The translations under genes were made by a program, and so were the position numbers. 64,000 bases of DNA from Ailanthus altissimus. Taxonomy: Eukaryota; Streptophyta; Magnoliopsida; Sapindales; Simaroubaceae. The notes under the pieces were generated by a model. It did not search any database and was not told where the DNA came from. It saw only the letters and a list, made by a program, of their open reading frames with translations. Positions 11,465 to 23,555 of this stretch are shown in pieces; within the stretch, counting starts at the first letter, position 1, and each line of letters begins with the position of its first letter. The stretch is taken from positions 36,578,501 through 36,642,500 of the forward strand of contig OX327684.1 of NCBI GenBank assembly GCA_946807835.1. The letters are read 5' to 3'.

Positions 11465-13034
11465 AACTTTCCCATAAACCCAATCATTTCAAATACGCTT
11501 TGAATTTGTATTTTCTTTCCATTATGCCCTTGAAAGGTTCTACAAAATTATCTAAGTTGTAGATGCTAAATCTTTTGGTATGAATCTGTTGATTCCCATA
11601 ATCTTTTTTGTATTTTTTTCTTTTCAATTTCCTGGTTTTTGAAGTGGTGTTTCACATTTTCCTTCATCAATAAAGATCTAGGACCATCTTGAATTTGTTT
11701 TTCACACCGTCCTTCCAACTTACATGACTTGTATTATAAACCGCTTGACATTTAAAAAAAGAAAATGTCATAAGATGACCAAATTAATTGATTTTCAGTC
11801 TATTAGAATTCCACCGACTTGGGGACCATATACACATTTATGACCACGTTTTTGCCGCCGTCACCCATCACCGCCGCATAATCCTGCAAAAGCCAAGCGT
11901 TACCGTAGATGAGGATTTTTGCCATCGTGTCGTTGTCGTTACTGTTGGGTGGCTGCTAATTGGTGACTTTCTGTCAAAGGTGGGTAATGATAACTTGACA
12001 AGGAGTCAGCCTCTGCTTGGAATATGACTCTTGGATTATGTATTTTCAAAGTTGAGACTATTTTCAGTTAACTCAAATCCACATTAATTTTTTCGCCGAA
12101 AATATCTCCCAACAAATTCACGCCTGGTCTCAAGGAATGTCTAGAGAATGAGCATCTTTTACCCCCCCTGAAGGTTCTTTGTTCGTAGTAGTTAAAAAAT
12201 TAGTAGTGTTTATAAATATGATATGATAAATTGATGATAGAAAAATTATCGGTTTTTTGGGTATTTTTACTATTTTTTTCAATAAGTATCAATATTCTTC
12301 ATTTTAGTATTATTTTTACCTTTCTAAATTTATTGCCTTCTTAAAAAGGTGATAATAGTATTGATAAAAAAAATTCGGGAAGAAATTAATAAAAGTATCA
12401 AACATATTTCTTTGATAATATATATCAAGAAATAGCTTAAGGCGACACTATTATATGTTACTATATAATTAAGTAGTTTTAATTTTATTTATAAGATGCT
12501 ATATAATTATTGTTATATGTGTAATTATTCATCATATAGTGATAGATTTTTTTTTATGAAAAAAGTAAAGAAGTTTATAGTTGTTAATTAAGCTAATACA
12601 AGAGATTTGAATTAGAATCTTATTCCTATTATGACTGAGGAGGGATGTCCAGTTTATAATTTTAGTTTATATTTTATATAATAAAAAATTAATTAAATAA
12701 GTTTTAATTTAGGAATTATAGGTGAAGTCTCAAAGTATATATCGATTTAAAAGTTCTGGCACATCAAGAGCACGAGTGACTTTTTATTTGTCCTTTTTGC
12801 ATGTAGTGTACAGCTGACAATCACAGCACAGGAGCTTTCGATCAAATACTCAAATTCTCAAATCTGATTTGAGTCATGGATTGGTGATCATTATGATCTT
12901 TCCATTTCAAGCTCGTGCACCATATGTTTAAATTGAACTGTTGGTTTTGCTACTGGCTCGTTGGGGGGAAGAGCATTATGTCAAGAGTCAGTCAAAAAAT
13001 ATTAAACACGTGCAACGAGGTGATTTGATTCTTA
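11465..13034. other. Gene-free stretch
   Basis: Nothing supportable. An open stretch of 79 codons at 11788-12027 (plus) shows no domain and has no sign of exon structure or promoter. Confidence 0.4.
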
Positions 13035-13827
13035 TGTTGAGCATATTACATTGAACTCGTGAAACTTACACTTTTCCATTATCTCAAATTTGAATTGGAA
13101 TGAAAGATAAATATTAAAGTGTAGAGTTATAATAAGTTTAAAATATGTGAGATATGTATAGAGAAATTTAAGACATGAAAAGAGAAGTGAAATGAGATTA
13201 AAAGATGTAAAGGAAGCAAGAAAATGCAGGAGTTGCTTATAAGGCTGAACGTCGCGGTGCCCAGAACAACAACTCAGTGCCGCAGTGTTAGACGCAATTT
13301 TGGCCAACGCTGCGGTGCCAGACGCGTCAAAAGTCCCTTTTTTTGAGATTTTTAGTTTTAGATTTCCAAAATAAGTGGACTTTTATTCCAATAAAAAATA
13401 GGGTTAGTAGGCACGAAATACACCCTATATAAATACTTGTAAACCATTGATTTCAAATTAAGCATTAAGAGAGACTCTAAAAGAGGGAAAGAATTTGGTA
13501 GACACTAAGTGCTTGTGTGCGTTAGGGTGGAATTGTTGTTTAGGTGATCATTGTTCATGGTAGAGTAAGGGTTCACTAAACGTTTAAGTCTTTTTGAAGG
13601 TTCTTCAGTTTGGGTTTTCCTTATAAAATCTCTAGGAAGTTATAATAAGAGAGGTTAGGATCTTTGGATCCACCGTGGACGTAGGCAATTGGCCGAACCA
13701 CGTAAAATTGTATTGTGCTATCTTATTTTCTGTTTTAGATTCTTGTTGTTTTTTTTAATTGACAGGTTATTTCGCTGCGCAAGAAAGTTCAAATTTTAGG
13801 TTGAATATTAAATTATTCGCTTCAACA
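13035..13827. repeat. Probable solo LTR, 793 bp
   Basis: It begins TGTTGAGC and ends GCTTCAACA, near-perfect inverted ends. It holds CCTATATAAATAC (TATA-like, about 13424) and GGATCCACCGTGGACGTAGG...GGCCGAACCACG, the same R/U5-type signature as the element at 10858. The two fronts are unrelated, so they belong to different families sharing this module. No target-site duplication was found. Confidence 0.5.
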
Positions 13828-16620
13828 TAATCTCGACATAATCTCGAGAGGGAGAATAACATTTTTTCCCTCAACAATATTTAAATTTTCTTGATTAGTT
13901 CCATTAATTGTCCCCGGATCATTTTTGTTTTGAAAAATTAAATATTACCTTATTATTTTTTTATATTACTTATTTACTTTTTTTCGTGTCTTATATTATT
14001 AAAATACTCTCTTAGTTGATTATGATATAAACATATTTTAAAATTACTTTTAAAGCATGATTTTATGAATGTCAAGAGGTGTTTAAATAATATGAAACAT
14101 CAAATTTTAAGGTGATGTTAAATATAACACTACCCTATTTCCTAGATAAAGATTGATTGATTCAATAAATATTTTTGTAACTGACGAGGGAAGTAGAGGG
14201 TTGGTTGATTCCTGGTCAGAGAGGTTGATTAATTTCTGGTCAGAGAGGCTGATTGATTCAATGGTTATTTTCTAAATGACGAGGAAATGGTAATGCAATT
14301 GGCTTTGCTTATTTGATAGCACTAAGCTACTAGCTATCGTAGGTCTAAGGAGGAATAAAGACTTGAAGCGTGTATCTCAACAATCTCGTTTTCGTATCAC
14401 CTTCTAATGCATGACATGAATCACGTATTTTCCTATATTCAATCAATTTAATTTCAATATGTAAGTAGCAGTTCTCTTTTTTGTTTTTAACCATCTGTTT
14501 CTTTACACTGGTTGCCTCTGTCCAAAGGCATGCATGTAATATATATATATATATAATTCTGTTTCTCTTCTTGTTTTCATGCATATGCATGAGTAGTTGA
14601 TATTAAAATAAATGCTAGGTAGTGAAATGCTATTAGATGATTTTATGAGTGTTGTAGTGAGGTAGCACCGATTGGAATGTTTTAAGAAGAAAAATAATAA
14701 TAAACAAAAGTAATGAATATAAATTATTTGTTAACTACTCATTTTAAAAGTTTCTTAAGTAAAGGTCCCAATAAATATAAGTTTTTAAGCGAAAGTCTCA
14801 ATATTAGCATTAAGGAATGGTATGTTATTTAATTGTTAAGTAAAAGTCTCAATATTAGTATTCTTTACATAAAATGTGAATCTATATTAGATGAAGGTCT
14901 CAATATTAACATCACTCATGTGAAACGTAAAATCCCAATTTTAAGGTCAGTGGATTCTTAAAAAGGTGAATAATAGAATGTAAATGCATATTAAATAAAA
15001 GTCCCAATATTAGCATCTCTCACATAAAATATAAATTTGATTTTAAAATTAATAAATCTCTAGAGATCGAAATAGAGATTAATCAATAAACTACTTTAAA
15101 ATAAAGACGTGAGGATTTGAAATCAAAACCTTAACTCTGATATTATAATAATAAACCACTCAACTTAATTCAAAATTTTAAATTGTTAGATAAAGATGCA
15201 AGTCCTAATACAAATAAATTTTATTTAATTTAGAAAAAAAATAAAAGTATTGTATATAAAGTAGTTAATTAAATGAAAATATATAACACGTGTCCTTCTT
15301 GACCTATGTAATACTTTTTTAGTGTGTCATTTTTTCTTTCTTTCTTTTTTTGTATGTGACACACTGAATTTTAATGTCTATTTCTTTAGAGCAATGCCTG
15401 CTCATGTTGGATATTTACTCTTAGAAAGAGAAAAGTTTAATTTATTATGTGATTAAATACAATTATAATAACTATAATTATTTGTGAAAGTAATAGAGTT
15501 ATTAGATATTGTTTGATTCTCGGAGGTTGTTTTGTTATTGTTCCTCTGGATAAATTTTTCTTATCATTATTTTATGTATCAACTCCATGCCCGTTTTGCC
15601 AAAAGGGTAAGGTTTGTTATGTCATCTTTGATTTATTGTATATGTTCTCTTTATTTCAAGGAGTTGTTCTCAAATGTTTACTTTTTAAGAAAATCTGTCA
15701 TCACTCAATTGAAAAACAATACAAAGAAATAAAGAAATTCTACTGTCACTTATAATATGTGAAGAGAATCGAACATCTAACCTTAGTATTAAACTCAATA
15801 TTAAATGAATAGGTGTCGATCAAAAAGTGTTTTTTTTTTTTTTTTTTGTGGTTGTTTGTGTTTATGATTTACCACCCATTCATTCGTCATGAAGTAGTTA
15901 ACTCAATATTCAAAAACACAACAACATATAGGCCCCATACTTATCACTCTAATGTGCCTTTGATTACTCCAAAATGAAAGAATTTTTCATGTCACTACAA
16001 CTAATGAAGGACATTGCGATATTTTTCAGCATAAGGACTGTGTTTGGTATGGACGGCGTTCGACTGGTAAGATAAACTCTAATTAGGACAAGTTGAACAA
16101 AGGCAGCCGCAAGGAAGGAAAGTACACAAGCTTTCCAAGGGGCTGGTCGGTGGGCGGCACAGTGGAATGGCATGATGCGTAAATATGGTCGGCACCGGGG
16201 GCACTACTGTATTTTGAATCCAATGACGTGGAATCTTTACACCTGGATAAAACAATCTTGGCCCTTTCAAAGGCACGATATTATTTTTATATGTACGTTT
16301 GATATTAATACTTATATTTGTTACATGTACAGTTAACAGTCAATAATTAACACCAAAATGGTATAGGCAACTGGCCTGGTTTCATTGACGGCGAGTGCTA
16401 CCATCTGGTTATAAGGAAAGCAATGTGCATTTCTAGTTCGGTTACAAAGAATGCAAATATATATGTACTTCCTTAACATGGTTACATGGCGGCACAGCAT
16501 TTCTAGTACCTATGTACAAATTTCATTACTTCCAGTTTCATTGCAATGGCTCCACTTATGTCACATTTTTTTAGGAATCTTTTTATCTTTTTGTTATTGA
16601 AAGTTTATACGATCTTAACT
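13828..16620. other. Gene-free stretch up to the phospholipase 3' end
   Basis: No gene recognised. It contains an imperfect short duplication at about 14150-14285 (CTGGTCAGAGAGG-TTGATT twice, flanked by two copies of TGATTGATTCAAT), a TA run at 14538-14553, loosely repeated AAGTCTCAATATTAGCAT phrases between about 14780 and 15020, and a long T run at 15830-15847. The part from 16000 to 16620 is richer in GC and probably includes the 3' untranslated region of the minus-strand phospholipase gene. Confidence 0.4.
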
Positions 16621-17970
16621 CTATGTAGAATGATGGGTAAGGACCCTTCTTGCAGTAGCTTTGAACGGGCACGTGGAGCTCACAAACCCTTCTACCAAGT
16701 GGAGATAGGTCTTCAAATCGTGACACGTGGCGACATTGATACTGTTGAGGTAGGGGGAGTCCTTGGAGCTGAGTCTGAGCTCTCTCCCCACCTCGGCATA
16801 AGACCATAGTTGTGTATCTTGCACGCGTTTCAGGATCCAGCTAGGCAATCCTGCCAAGTGGTCGTCCTTGTTGTTTGACACGTCATTATTGTCGTGATCA
16901 ATAACAAAACCAGGTACTTTCGTTATTAGATCATCTGAGTTCACAATGCGTAAAACTTTTGTTCCTTGTTTTTCTAGGTGTTGGCGGAAGCTCTTGTTAC
17001 CTACACGTGGACCGCCAAAGGAGATAACAGTCACAATTGGGGCGCGATTGAAGTGGGTTTTGACATCGTAGGCAGTGAGCGTAGCGAGAGCAGCGCCAAG
17101 GCTGTGACCTGTAATGGTTAAACTGAGAGGCTCATCGCCGTAAATTTGGAGTATCCGTTTTATCTCTTCTCGAACCATTTCTTGTAAGCTCGGACACATG
17201 GCAGTCTTAGAAGTGTACAAGCTCAAGAACCCACTTTCCACCATGGGTCTGGACCAGTCAGGACCGGGTTTGGAGTCGGAGCCATTACTGGGAAGGTGAG
17301 TGAGTGTGGCGCGGAGATTCTCGAGCCATTCGAGACAAGTGGCGGTGCCCCGGAAAGAAATCACGATGTCTCGTCTTCCTAGTCGTGAAATCATGTCTTG
17401 ATCTTGACAGACTGCCACGTAACCAATCCAGCTGGACTGAGTTGCCATCCAACTGGGTGCTTTTTCAATCCAACGTGGCATCTTGATGCCAGAGGTCGCT
17501 CGTAAATTCTTGGTCAGGCGATACCCGGTCCGGGGAAGACCAGACCGGTGAAGCAGTGTGTTTTTGGGGAAGCGGCATGTTGCGTATGTAGGAGATGAGG
17601 GGTCAAAGTCGAATGACTTATAAGCAGCTTCTACGAAATTACCGTACCGAAGAATCTCACTTCGCAAATTGTCGTCTAAGGGATCAAGAAGGCCTTCCCA
17701 ATTCCGAATGCCCTGATACTCCATCCATCGGTCGCCGAGTTTAACCGGCGGTCTATTGGTGAACCGGAAGATGTTGGGATTGTGATCAAGTGAGTCAAGC
17801 AAGCGTTCCCAGTTTTTAACACGTTGGTTCTCAATCGATTTCTTGGTTAGCGTGAAGGGTTGAGTGATGGTGCAACAACGGAATGTTGTGTGTTTTGAAG
17901 GTGTAGGTGCAGGGGAGAGAGTGAATGGCCGCACAGGTTTCATGGAGAGTCTCATCATTTTGTGCTGCAC
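16621..17970 (-). CDS. Plastid-type class I phospholipase A1 (DAD1-like / PLA1-I)
   Basis: A single-exon 449-residue lipase_3-family protein. The nucleophile elbow GHSLGAALATL puts the catalytic Ser at 290. By family, the acid is Asp346/347 in RIVNSDDLITKVPG and the base is His417 in ATCHDLKTYLHL. Other class I PLA1 blocks are W-x-EYQGIRNWEGLLDPLD (82-99), YGNFVEAAYKSFDFDP (109-124) and LGRRDIVISFRGTATCLEWLENLRATLT (197-224). The first 45 residues are rich in Ser, Thr, Pro and basic residues, as in a transit peptide. Members cut acyl groups at sn-1 of plastid glycerolipids; DAD1 and relatives supply linolenic acid for jasmonate synthesis. The length suits DAD1-like members (about 420-520). 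Class I-alpha, beta or gamma is not settled. An odd feature is a second NWERLLDSLD-like copy at 53-62 ahead of the usual one. The first Met was chosen; a TATA box lies 169 bp upstream. Confidence 0.93.
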   Translation of the reverse strand: MQHKMMRLSMKPVRPFTLSPAPTPSKHTTFRCCTITQPFTLTKKSIENQRVKNWERLLDSLDHNPNIFRFTNRPPVKLGDRWMEYQGIRNWEGLLDPLDDNLRSEILRYGNFVEAAYKSFDFDPSSPTYATCRFPKNTLLHRSGLPRTGYRLTKNLRATSGIKMPRWIEKAPSWMATQSSWIGYVAVCQDQDMISRLGRRDIVISFRGTATCLEWLENLRATLTHLPSNGSDSKPGPDWSRPMVESGFLSLYTSKTAMCPSLQEMVREEIKRILQIYGDEPLSLTITGHSLGAALATLTAYDVKTHFNRAPIVTVISFGGPRVGNKSFRQHLEKQGTKVLRIVNSDDLITKVPGFVIDHDNNDVSNNKDDHLAGLPSWILKRVQDTQLWSYAEVGRELRLSSKDSPYLNSINVATCHDLKTYLHLVEGFVSSTCPFKATARRVLTHHST

Positions 17971-18138
17971 AGGGCACCTGATGATGAAGAGGCGTAGAGA
18001 TTAATTGCTGGAGAAGAGTGTGTGAAGAGGGAGAATGAGTGAGCAATAGTGGGATATGAAGTAAAAAGAACTAAAGAAGTTCCTGAAGTTGGTGGTTGAT
18101 ACTACGGAATTGTGCTTTAGAGGGGTTGGGGGGGAGCC

Positions 18139-18146
18139 TATTTATA
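18139..18146 (-). promoter_or_regulatory. TATA box of the phospholipase A1 gene
   Basis: The minus strand reads TATAAATA here, a perfect plant TATA box, 169 bp ahead of the ATG at 17970. Transcription would begin about 30 bp further on, near 18110, giving a leader of about 140 nt. Confidence 0.7.
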
Positions 18147-18149
18147 AGT

Positions 18150-20204
18150 GCAAAAAGTGGAATGAGAATCTAATGAAGAGAAAAGGAAGATAGAGAATAG
18201 AAACAAAGTGTATGAAGGGAGTATAATATTTTTTGTGAAGCCGAAGCCAGAAAAAGAGATTTGATATAATTTTGGTGAAAAGGAATACGTTAAAGCAGAC
18301 ACTGTAGAGAGAGACAGTGAGATCGGGGAGAGAAATGTTAGGTACATACAATTGGTGGGAAGAAGAGCTATCTATAACTGGATAAACTGCACACTGGGGC
18401 CAAAAAAAATACTGATGAACGATGATTGATGAAAGAGAAGATATGAAACTTGTTGGGGCAATTGACAATTGTCACATCCAATGGTCCACTTTCAATCACG
18501 CTGAATACTTTGACTCTGCCGAAATTTTCAGAAAAAATATTATTTCACAAATTTCACTGTTGGAGAGAAGTGTCAAATCATAGCTGAACTCGAGACTTGG
18601 CAAGAATGTCATTCCAGCAAGCCTCGATCGGCTTCGGAGTTTAGGTTCTGTTTTAACTTCAATGGAATTGTACCTTGTGAGACTTGAAGCATTGAGAGTG
18701 GGAGAGTTCAGTTTAGGTTCTATTTTTGGTTCAAGTGGTTTTGTTTCTCAGGTCTTATTGTATCCACATGTCTTGTTGGGACAAACCAAGTAGCCAGCGG
18801 TAATACATGTTCTCTTTCCTCATCTTGCTTGTTAGTTTAAGTGATGAAATCCAATATAGTAAACGAGTTAAAGTGTTGCGTGTGACTTGATTTTTTTTTT
18901 TCAGAGAGCTTGCCAATAAGCTTCCCGGGTGAATGTGTTTTCATGCCTATGTTTGGTCAAATCTTGATTTCATAAATTTTTTTTTTTTCCATTTGTCATT
19001 TGATAGACGTGTTTTCGTATCTCGTAGGTAGTTTGATATGTTAACATTTTGACTTTGGGTCAACTCAACAAGTGAAAAAAATATCCACTCAACTTGGAAG
19101 CAACAATTTCAGAGAGAAGTGAACTTTCCTTTTAAGAGGACTTATCACTTGCTTGCCAAGAACAAGAGGCGTATGTTTGTATGGTAGATTTTAGAATATA
19201 ATTTAGCTTATATGCGTTAAGACCAAACATTTCGGAGATTCCTTGGCCTAGAACTTGACACGATCCCTTTTCAAGTTTCTTATGATCATCAAATTCCGGA
19301 TATGGAAGGATTAAAATGAAATTCTAACTTGTTTGAAATGATCTTTGTTTGTTTAGTTTAAAATTACCATAACCTCTAATTTTCACTTGTCTTGTTCTCG
19401 TGTTCAACTTCTTTACAGCCAAATAGGTCATGGTTACAGATTCTATAAGATTGATCTGTCATGCATATAAAATATCTTGAGCAAGTACTTTGATATTTGA
19501 ATAATCGATCCCAACTTGAATTAGATGCATTTTAATTTTTTATGAAAATGACTCGGTTATCTTGTTTCTTTTCAACTTTTAGAAATATTTATTACTTGAA
19601 ATTAGAACCAGGAAACTTTTGCCAAAGTTAGATGGTACAAAATTATTTCTTCCGTAAATACAACTAATGTTTCATTCGAAAAATTTGAAGATATTTCATA
19701 AAGGATGAATATCAATTGAAGAGCATACATGATATGCATTAAGTCAATGAATTAGATTCTTTCCTCATTCGAATTTAACCCAATTTTAAGAGACCTCTTA
19801 ACACAAGTATATTACTAAACATATGTGGTTGAAATCTACTCATTTTATTCGCCATGGCCCGATAAAAGCTCATATTAGGAAGGGATTCTGATTATTGTTA
19901 ATAGCTAACAGTTTAATTACTGGAGGTAGATTGCTTTCATAAAATGTATAGAGAAAAAACATATTTATTACTTGCATTATAAATCATGTAATGAGATCTC
20001 GCATAAAATAAAAAGTTATACTCTATTTTTAAATAATATCTTAATACTTTTCTTACATCTCAAATAACAATTAGATTATAAAACGGGGTAATAAGTGATT
20101 TCAAAAGTTACAAATTTAATCATTTAAGAAAAATTTGACATTTCACTTAAAATGAGAAAATATTAAAATATTATTTAAAAAATATAATATTATGAATTAT
20201 TAAA
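18150..20204. other. Phospholipase upstream region and gene-free stretch
   Basis: The first few hundred bases should hold the phospholipase promoter. Beyond that I see no gene or element up to the LINE at 20205. Confidence 0.4.
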
Positions 20205-20565
20205 AAATTACGGATGCATATTCACATGGTGCAATAATAGATAGGAGATCAACATATTTGGAGGAAAATTGAATGAGCCTTCGTAAATGGGAATTGGTTG
20301 GATACGTGTAAGTCTTCTAAGTGTGAAGTATTGCCAGCTAGGATTTTTTATCACTCTCATCTTGTTGTCCATATTTCCAAGAAATCCCTTGTGAAAAAAG
20401 TTCTTTTCAAGTTCTTCAATGCTTGGTGCTCCCACTCAGATTTTCTCAATATCGTTAATCAGGGTTTGTAGCGAAATTGTTATGGCCCTCCAATGTTTTG
20501 CGTATGGACTAAACTCAAATCTTTAAAAATTGAATTAAGGCAGCTTAACAAAAAGTTCTTCACTG

Positions 20566-22077
20566 ATGGCTCTCAGACGATCGAAGATTGCAAGAAAATG
20601 TTGTTTTCTCTTCAAGATAACATGGCTCACAACCCTTTTCAATAAAACTCTTCACGATGAGGAACGATGCGTTTATCAGCTTTTGAGGAAACTTATTTAC
20701 GCAGAGGAGAGCATCGTCAGACAGAAATCAAGAATTAGATGGGTCCAACTGGGGGATTCAAACACTAGATATTTTTATAACTTAGTTAAGAAGAGAAAAG
20801 CCAAAAATAAAATCACTTCGATAGAATGCCAGAATGGAAAAATCAATCATGATCCAAAGGCTGTAAAAACTACTATTGTGGGTTACTACAAAGATTTGTT
20901 AGGGACCAACACAGTTACCATAAAGACCATTCAAAAAGAAATCATAAACGTGGGCCCTAAACTGAAGACAGAAGATAAAGATCTGTTAATTGCCCTTGTA
21001 TCTATACAAGAATTTGAAAATATTATGTTTAGCATCAATTGGAATAAAGCTCCAATACTTGATGGATATAACAACTTCTTCTTCCAAAAATACTGGCATT
21101 TAATAGGCCAAGACATAACTAAAGTTGTGCAGCAATTCTCCTCTCCAGGTCAGTTCTATAATCTTATTAATGCCACTGCCATCACTCTTGTACCTAAGGT
21201 ACCTAACACTCACGACCTAGGAGACTACAGACTGATTGTATGTTGTACTGTACTTTATAAGTGCATCACAAAAATAATCACACTCAGATTGAGAAAAGTG
21301 GTGGACAATCTAGTGAACCCTAGTCAGTCAGCTTTTATCCCTTATAGGAAGATAGCAGATAATGTCTTACTGGTTCATGAATTAGTGAGGGGTTACGATC
21401 GTAATTATGGTATGTCGAGATGTGCCCTTAAGATAGATCTTCGTAAAGCCTATGACTCGGTCTCCTGGGATTTTATTGAACAAATTTTGATAGGGCTTGG
21501 CTTTTCATACTCTTTTATCTGACTAATCATGGTGTGTGTTCAAACTTGCATGTACTCGGTAGTGATAAATGGCAATCTTGAGGGTTTTTTCCCAGGAAAA
21601 AAAGGGTTGCGCCAAAGAGATCCCAGGTCCCCCTTACCTTTTATGTTAACTGTGAAGTACCTGAGCAAAAGTTTAAATTGTATTCCTCAGAATCAGTTCA
21701 CCTTTCATAAAGAGTGTAAGAGACTAAGGTTAAATCATTTGATATTTGCTGATGATTTATTTTTATTTTCTCATAGCGATGTCAGCTCGGTTGGCTATTT
21801 TAAGAAAGTACTATATGACTTCCTCATGGTTTCTAGTCCGCATATCAACACAAGTAAGAGCTTCATCTTCTTTGGGAATGTCCCTAATCCTACCAAAGAG
21901 GCTATTTTGCAGCTTACTCAATTTCAAGCTGGTTTGTTTCCTGTCAAATACTTAAGTATTCCTTTGATATCTAGAAGACATAAGAAACACTTTTGTCATG
22001 AGCTAATTAGCAAGATTACTGCTAGAATATCTAGCTGGACTGTGAATTTTCTGAGTTATGTAAGGCGTTACAATTGA
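20566..22077 (+). pseudogene. LINE reverse transcriptase, open except for one stop
   Basis: Two open stretches of 318 and 182 codons lie in the same frame, separated only by a TGA near 21521 where the family has Trp, so one G-to-A transition explains the break. Visible RT motifs are RIRWVQLGDSNTRYFYNLVK, NKAPILDGYNNFFFQKYW, DYRLIVCCTVLYKCITK, SQSAFIPYRKIADNVL and LKIDLRKAYDSVSWDF. After the stop comes the catalytic LIFADDLFLFSHSD box (FADD near 21737-21748). RT would copy the element's RNA at a nicked target. Downstream zf-RVT sequence is frameshifted, so a full ORF2 product is not possible. Confidence 0.82.
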
Positions 22078-22257
22078 TAATCTCTGTCTTAATGAGTATG
22101 CATATATACTGGTGTTCAATGTTTGTCCTCCCAAAGCCTATCATCAGAGAAACTGAAAACAAATATCGTAAGTTTTTGCGGCATGGACTTGACCACCGAA
22201 GGAATTGAGGATTAGTAGCTTGGGATGAGGATTGCAAAAGTAAAAAAGATGGAAGCC

Positions 22258-22398
22258 AATGGATAGATCACATTGCAGCTGGTTGGTGAATGTATCTAGA
22301 CTTTTAGGAGTTGTAATGTCTTAATTTTTCTTCTTTGATTATTCTCTTTGTAATACCTGCTGGATTTAGTATTTATATCAATTCTTTACTTACCAAAA
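22258..22398 (+). mobile_element. Nested LINE 3'-end scrap (about 140 bp) with target-site duplication
   Basis: The segment reads like a plant LINE 3' end (TTAGGAGTTGTAATGTC, then TCTTTGTAATACCTGCTGG) and finishes in CTTACC plus an A-run. It is flanked by AAAAAAGATGGAAGCC (22242-22257) and AAAAAAGATAGAGGCC (22399-22414), matching at 14 of 16 positions. The homologous place in the LINE at 52 kb lacks the segment, which confirms an insertion into copy A. Confidence 0.8.
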
Positions 22399-23555
22399 AA
22401 AAAAGATAGAGGCCTCGGTTAAAATCAATCATCTCTTGAAATTTGGCAACGGTCATTAAACATATTTGGGACCTGATCGCAGTAAAATCTTCGCTATAGG
22501 TTAGATGAGTGACTGACAACAAGCTTCGTAGGCTCAGTTTTGAGGGTATTACAAAGCTAATGGACCGTAGTTGGACATGGAGGAAAATGTTAGACTTGAG
22601 GAGCCAAACAAATAAGTTATTCAGCTATGATTTAGGGAATGAGAAATCTTTCTATTTCTGGTGGGATCCATGGATGTACAGGGAATCTGTAGTTGAAAAT
22701 TTTTCATATATAAACATTAACGATATTGACATTCCACGGGATGCCAAGGTTTCTGACCTCTGGCAGGGTAGACACTAAACTTTCTCAGATCCCTTGGATA
22801 ACTATACATATTGTGTTTGGAATCACATACGCAACAACTTCTCTATTTCTTCAAAAGATGATGAGATCTCCTGGAAGGGAAGTTCGAATAGGAAGTTATC
22901 AATTGCAAGTACATGACGATGTTTTACTAACTCTACCGCTAAGGTTGGGTAGTATAAACTTATGTAGGGCTCTCATCATCTCTTTAAATACAGTTTTATT
23001 ATTTGGTTGGCTCTGAGGAACAAGTTATCTACTAGAGAGAAGCTTGCAAAATGGGGACTCATATCCTCAGTTGTTTGTCCTCTTTGTGGTCGTTGTAGAG
23101 AGACAGTCCAATATTTATTCTTTTAGTGCAATTTTTCTCATAAAATTTGGCATAAGGTCCTTTTGGCTTGCAATATCAACCGTCGCCTAATTAGTTGACG
23201 GCGTAAAGTCTCTTTACTCTACAAAAAATCTCAAGGCAAATCTCTACTCAGCAAGATCAAGAGAGTATCTTTCTGTGCACCAATTCACTTCATTTGGAGG
23301 AAGCGTAACCAGGTCGTGTTCCAGAACAAAACCCCATCTACCTCCAATGTTCTCCGTAATATTAAAGATGTTATCTAGATTAGATGTCTAAGTGTTATAA
23401 ATGATTAAAAGATAGATCACTTATCGGTTAAGTGGTGATTTTAATTTTGATTCTAGCTTCTCCTATGGTGTAATGCCTTTGCTGTAGTACTTTGTCTTTT
23501 GTACTTAGTTATTCGCTGGTTTTAACAATAATATTCATTATTATTGACCAAAAAA

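Larger units (their letters stand above)
20205..23555 (+). mobile_element. 5'-truncated LINE (copy A)
   Basis: The element begins in the tail of the endonuclease domain, where it lines up with the longer LINE at 49983 (GGATG-A-ATTCA-ATGGTGCAATAAT). It runs through a reverse transcriptase and the zf-RVT zinc-finger domain (LSTREKLAKWGLISSVVCPLCGR, then CNFSHKIWHK). It ends near 23555 in GGTTTTAACAATAATATTCATTATTATTGACC, the same 3' end as the LINE at 53.1 kb. Missing 5' sequence is usual for LINE insertions made by incomplete reverse transcription. A second, much smaller LINE fragment is nested at 22258-22398. No clear target-site duplication for the whole element was found. Confidence 0.85.

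Noticed and set aside
16546..16809. 87-codon open stretch on the plus strand at the phospholipase 3' end
   Set aside because: It is the antisense shadow of the phospholipase A1 coding sequence and shows no domain.
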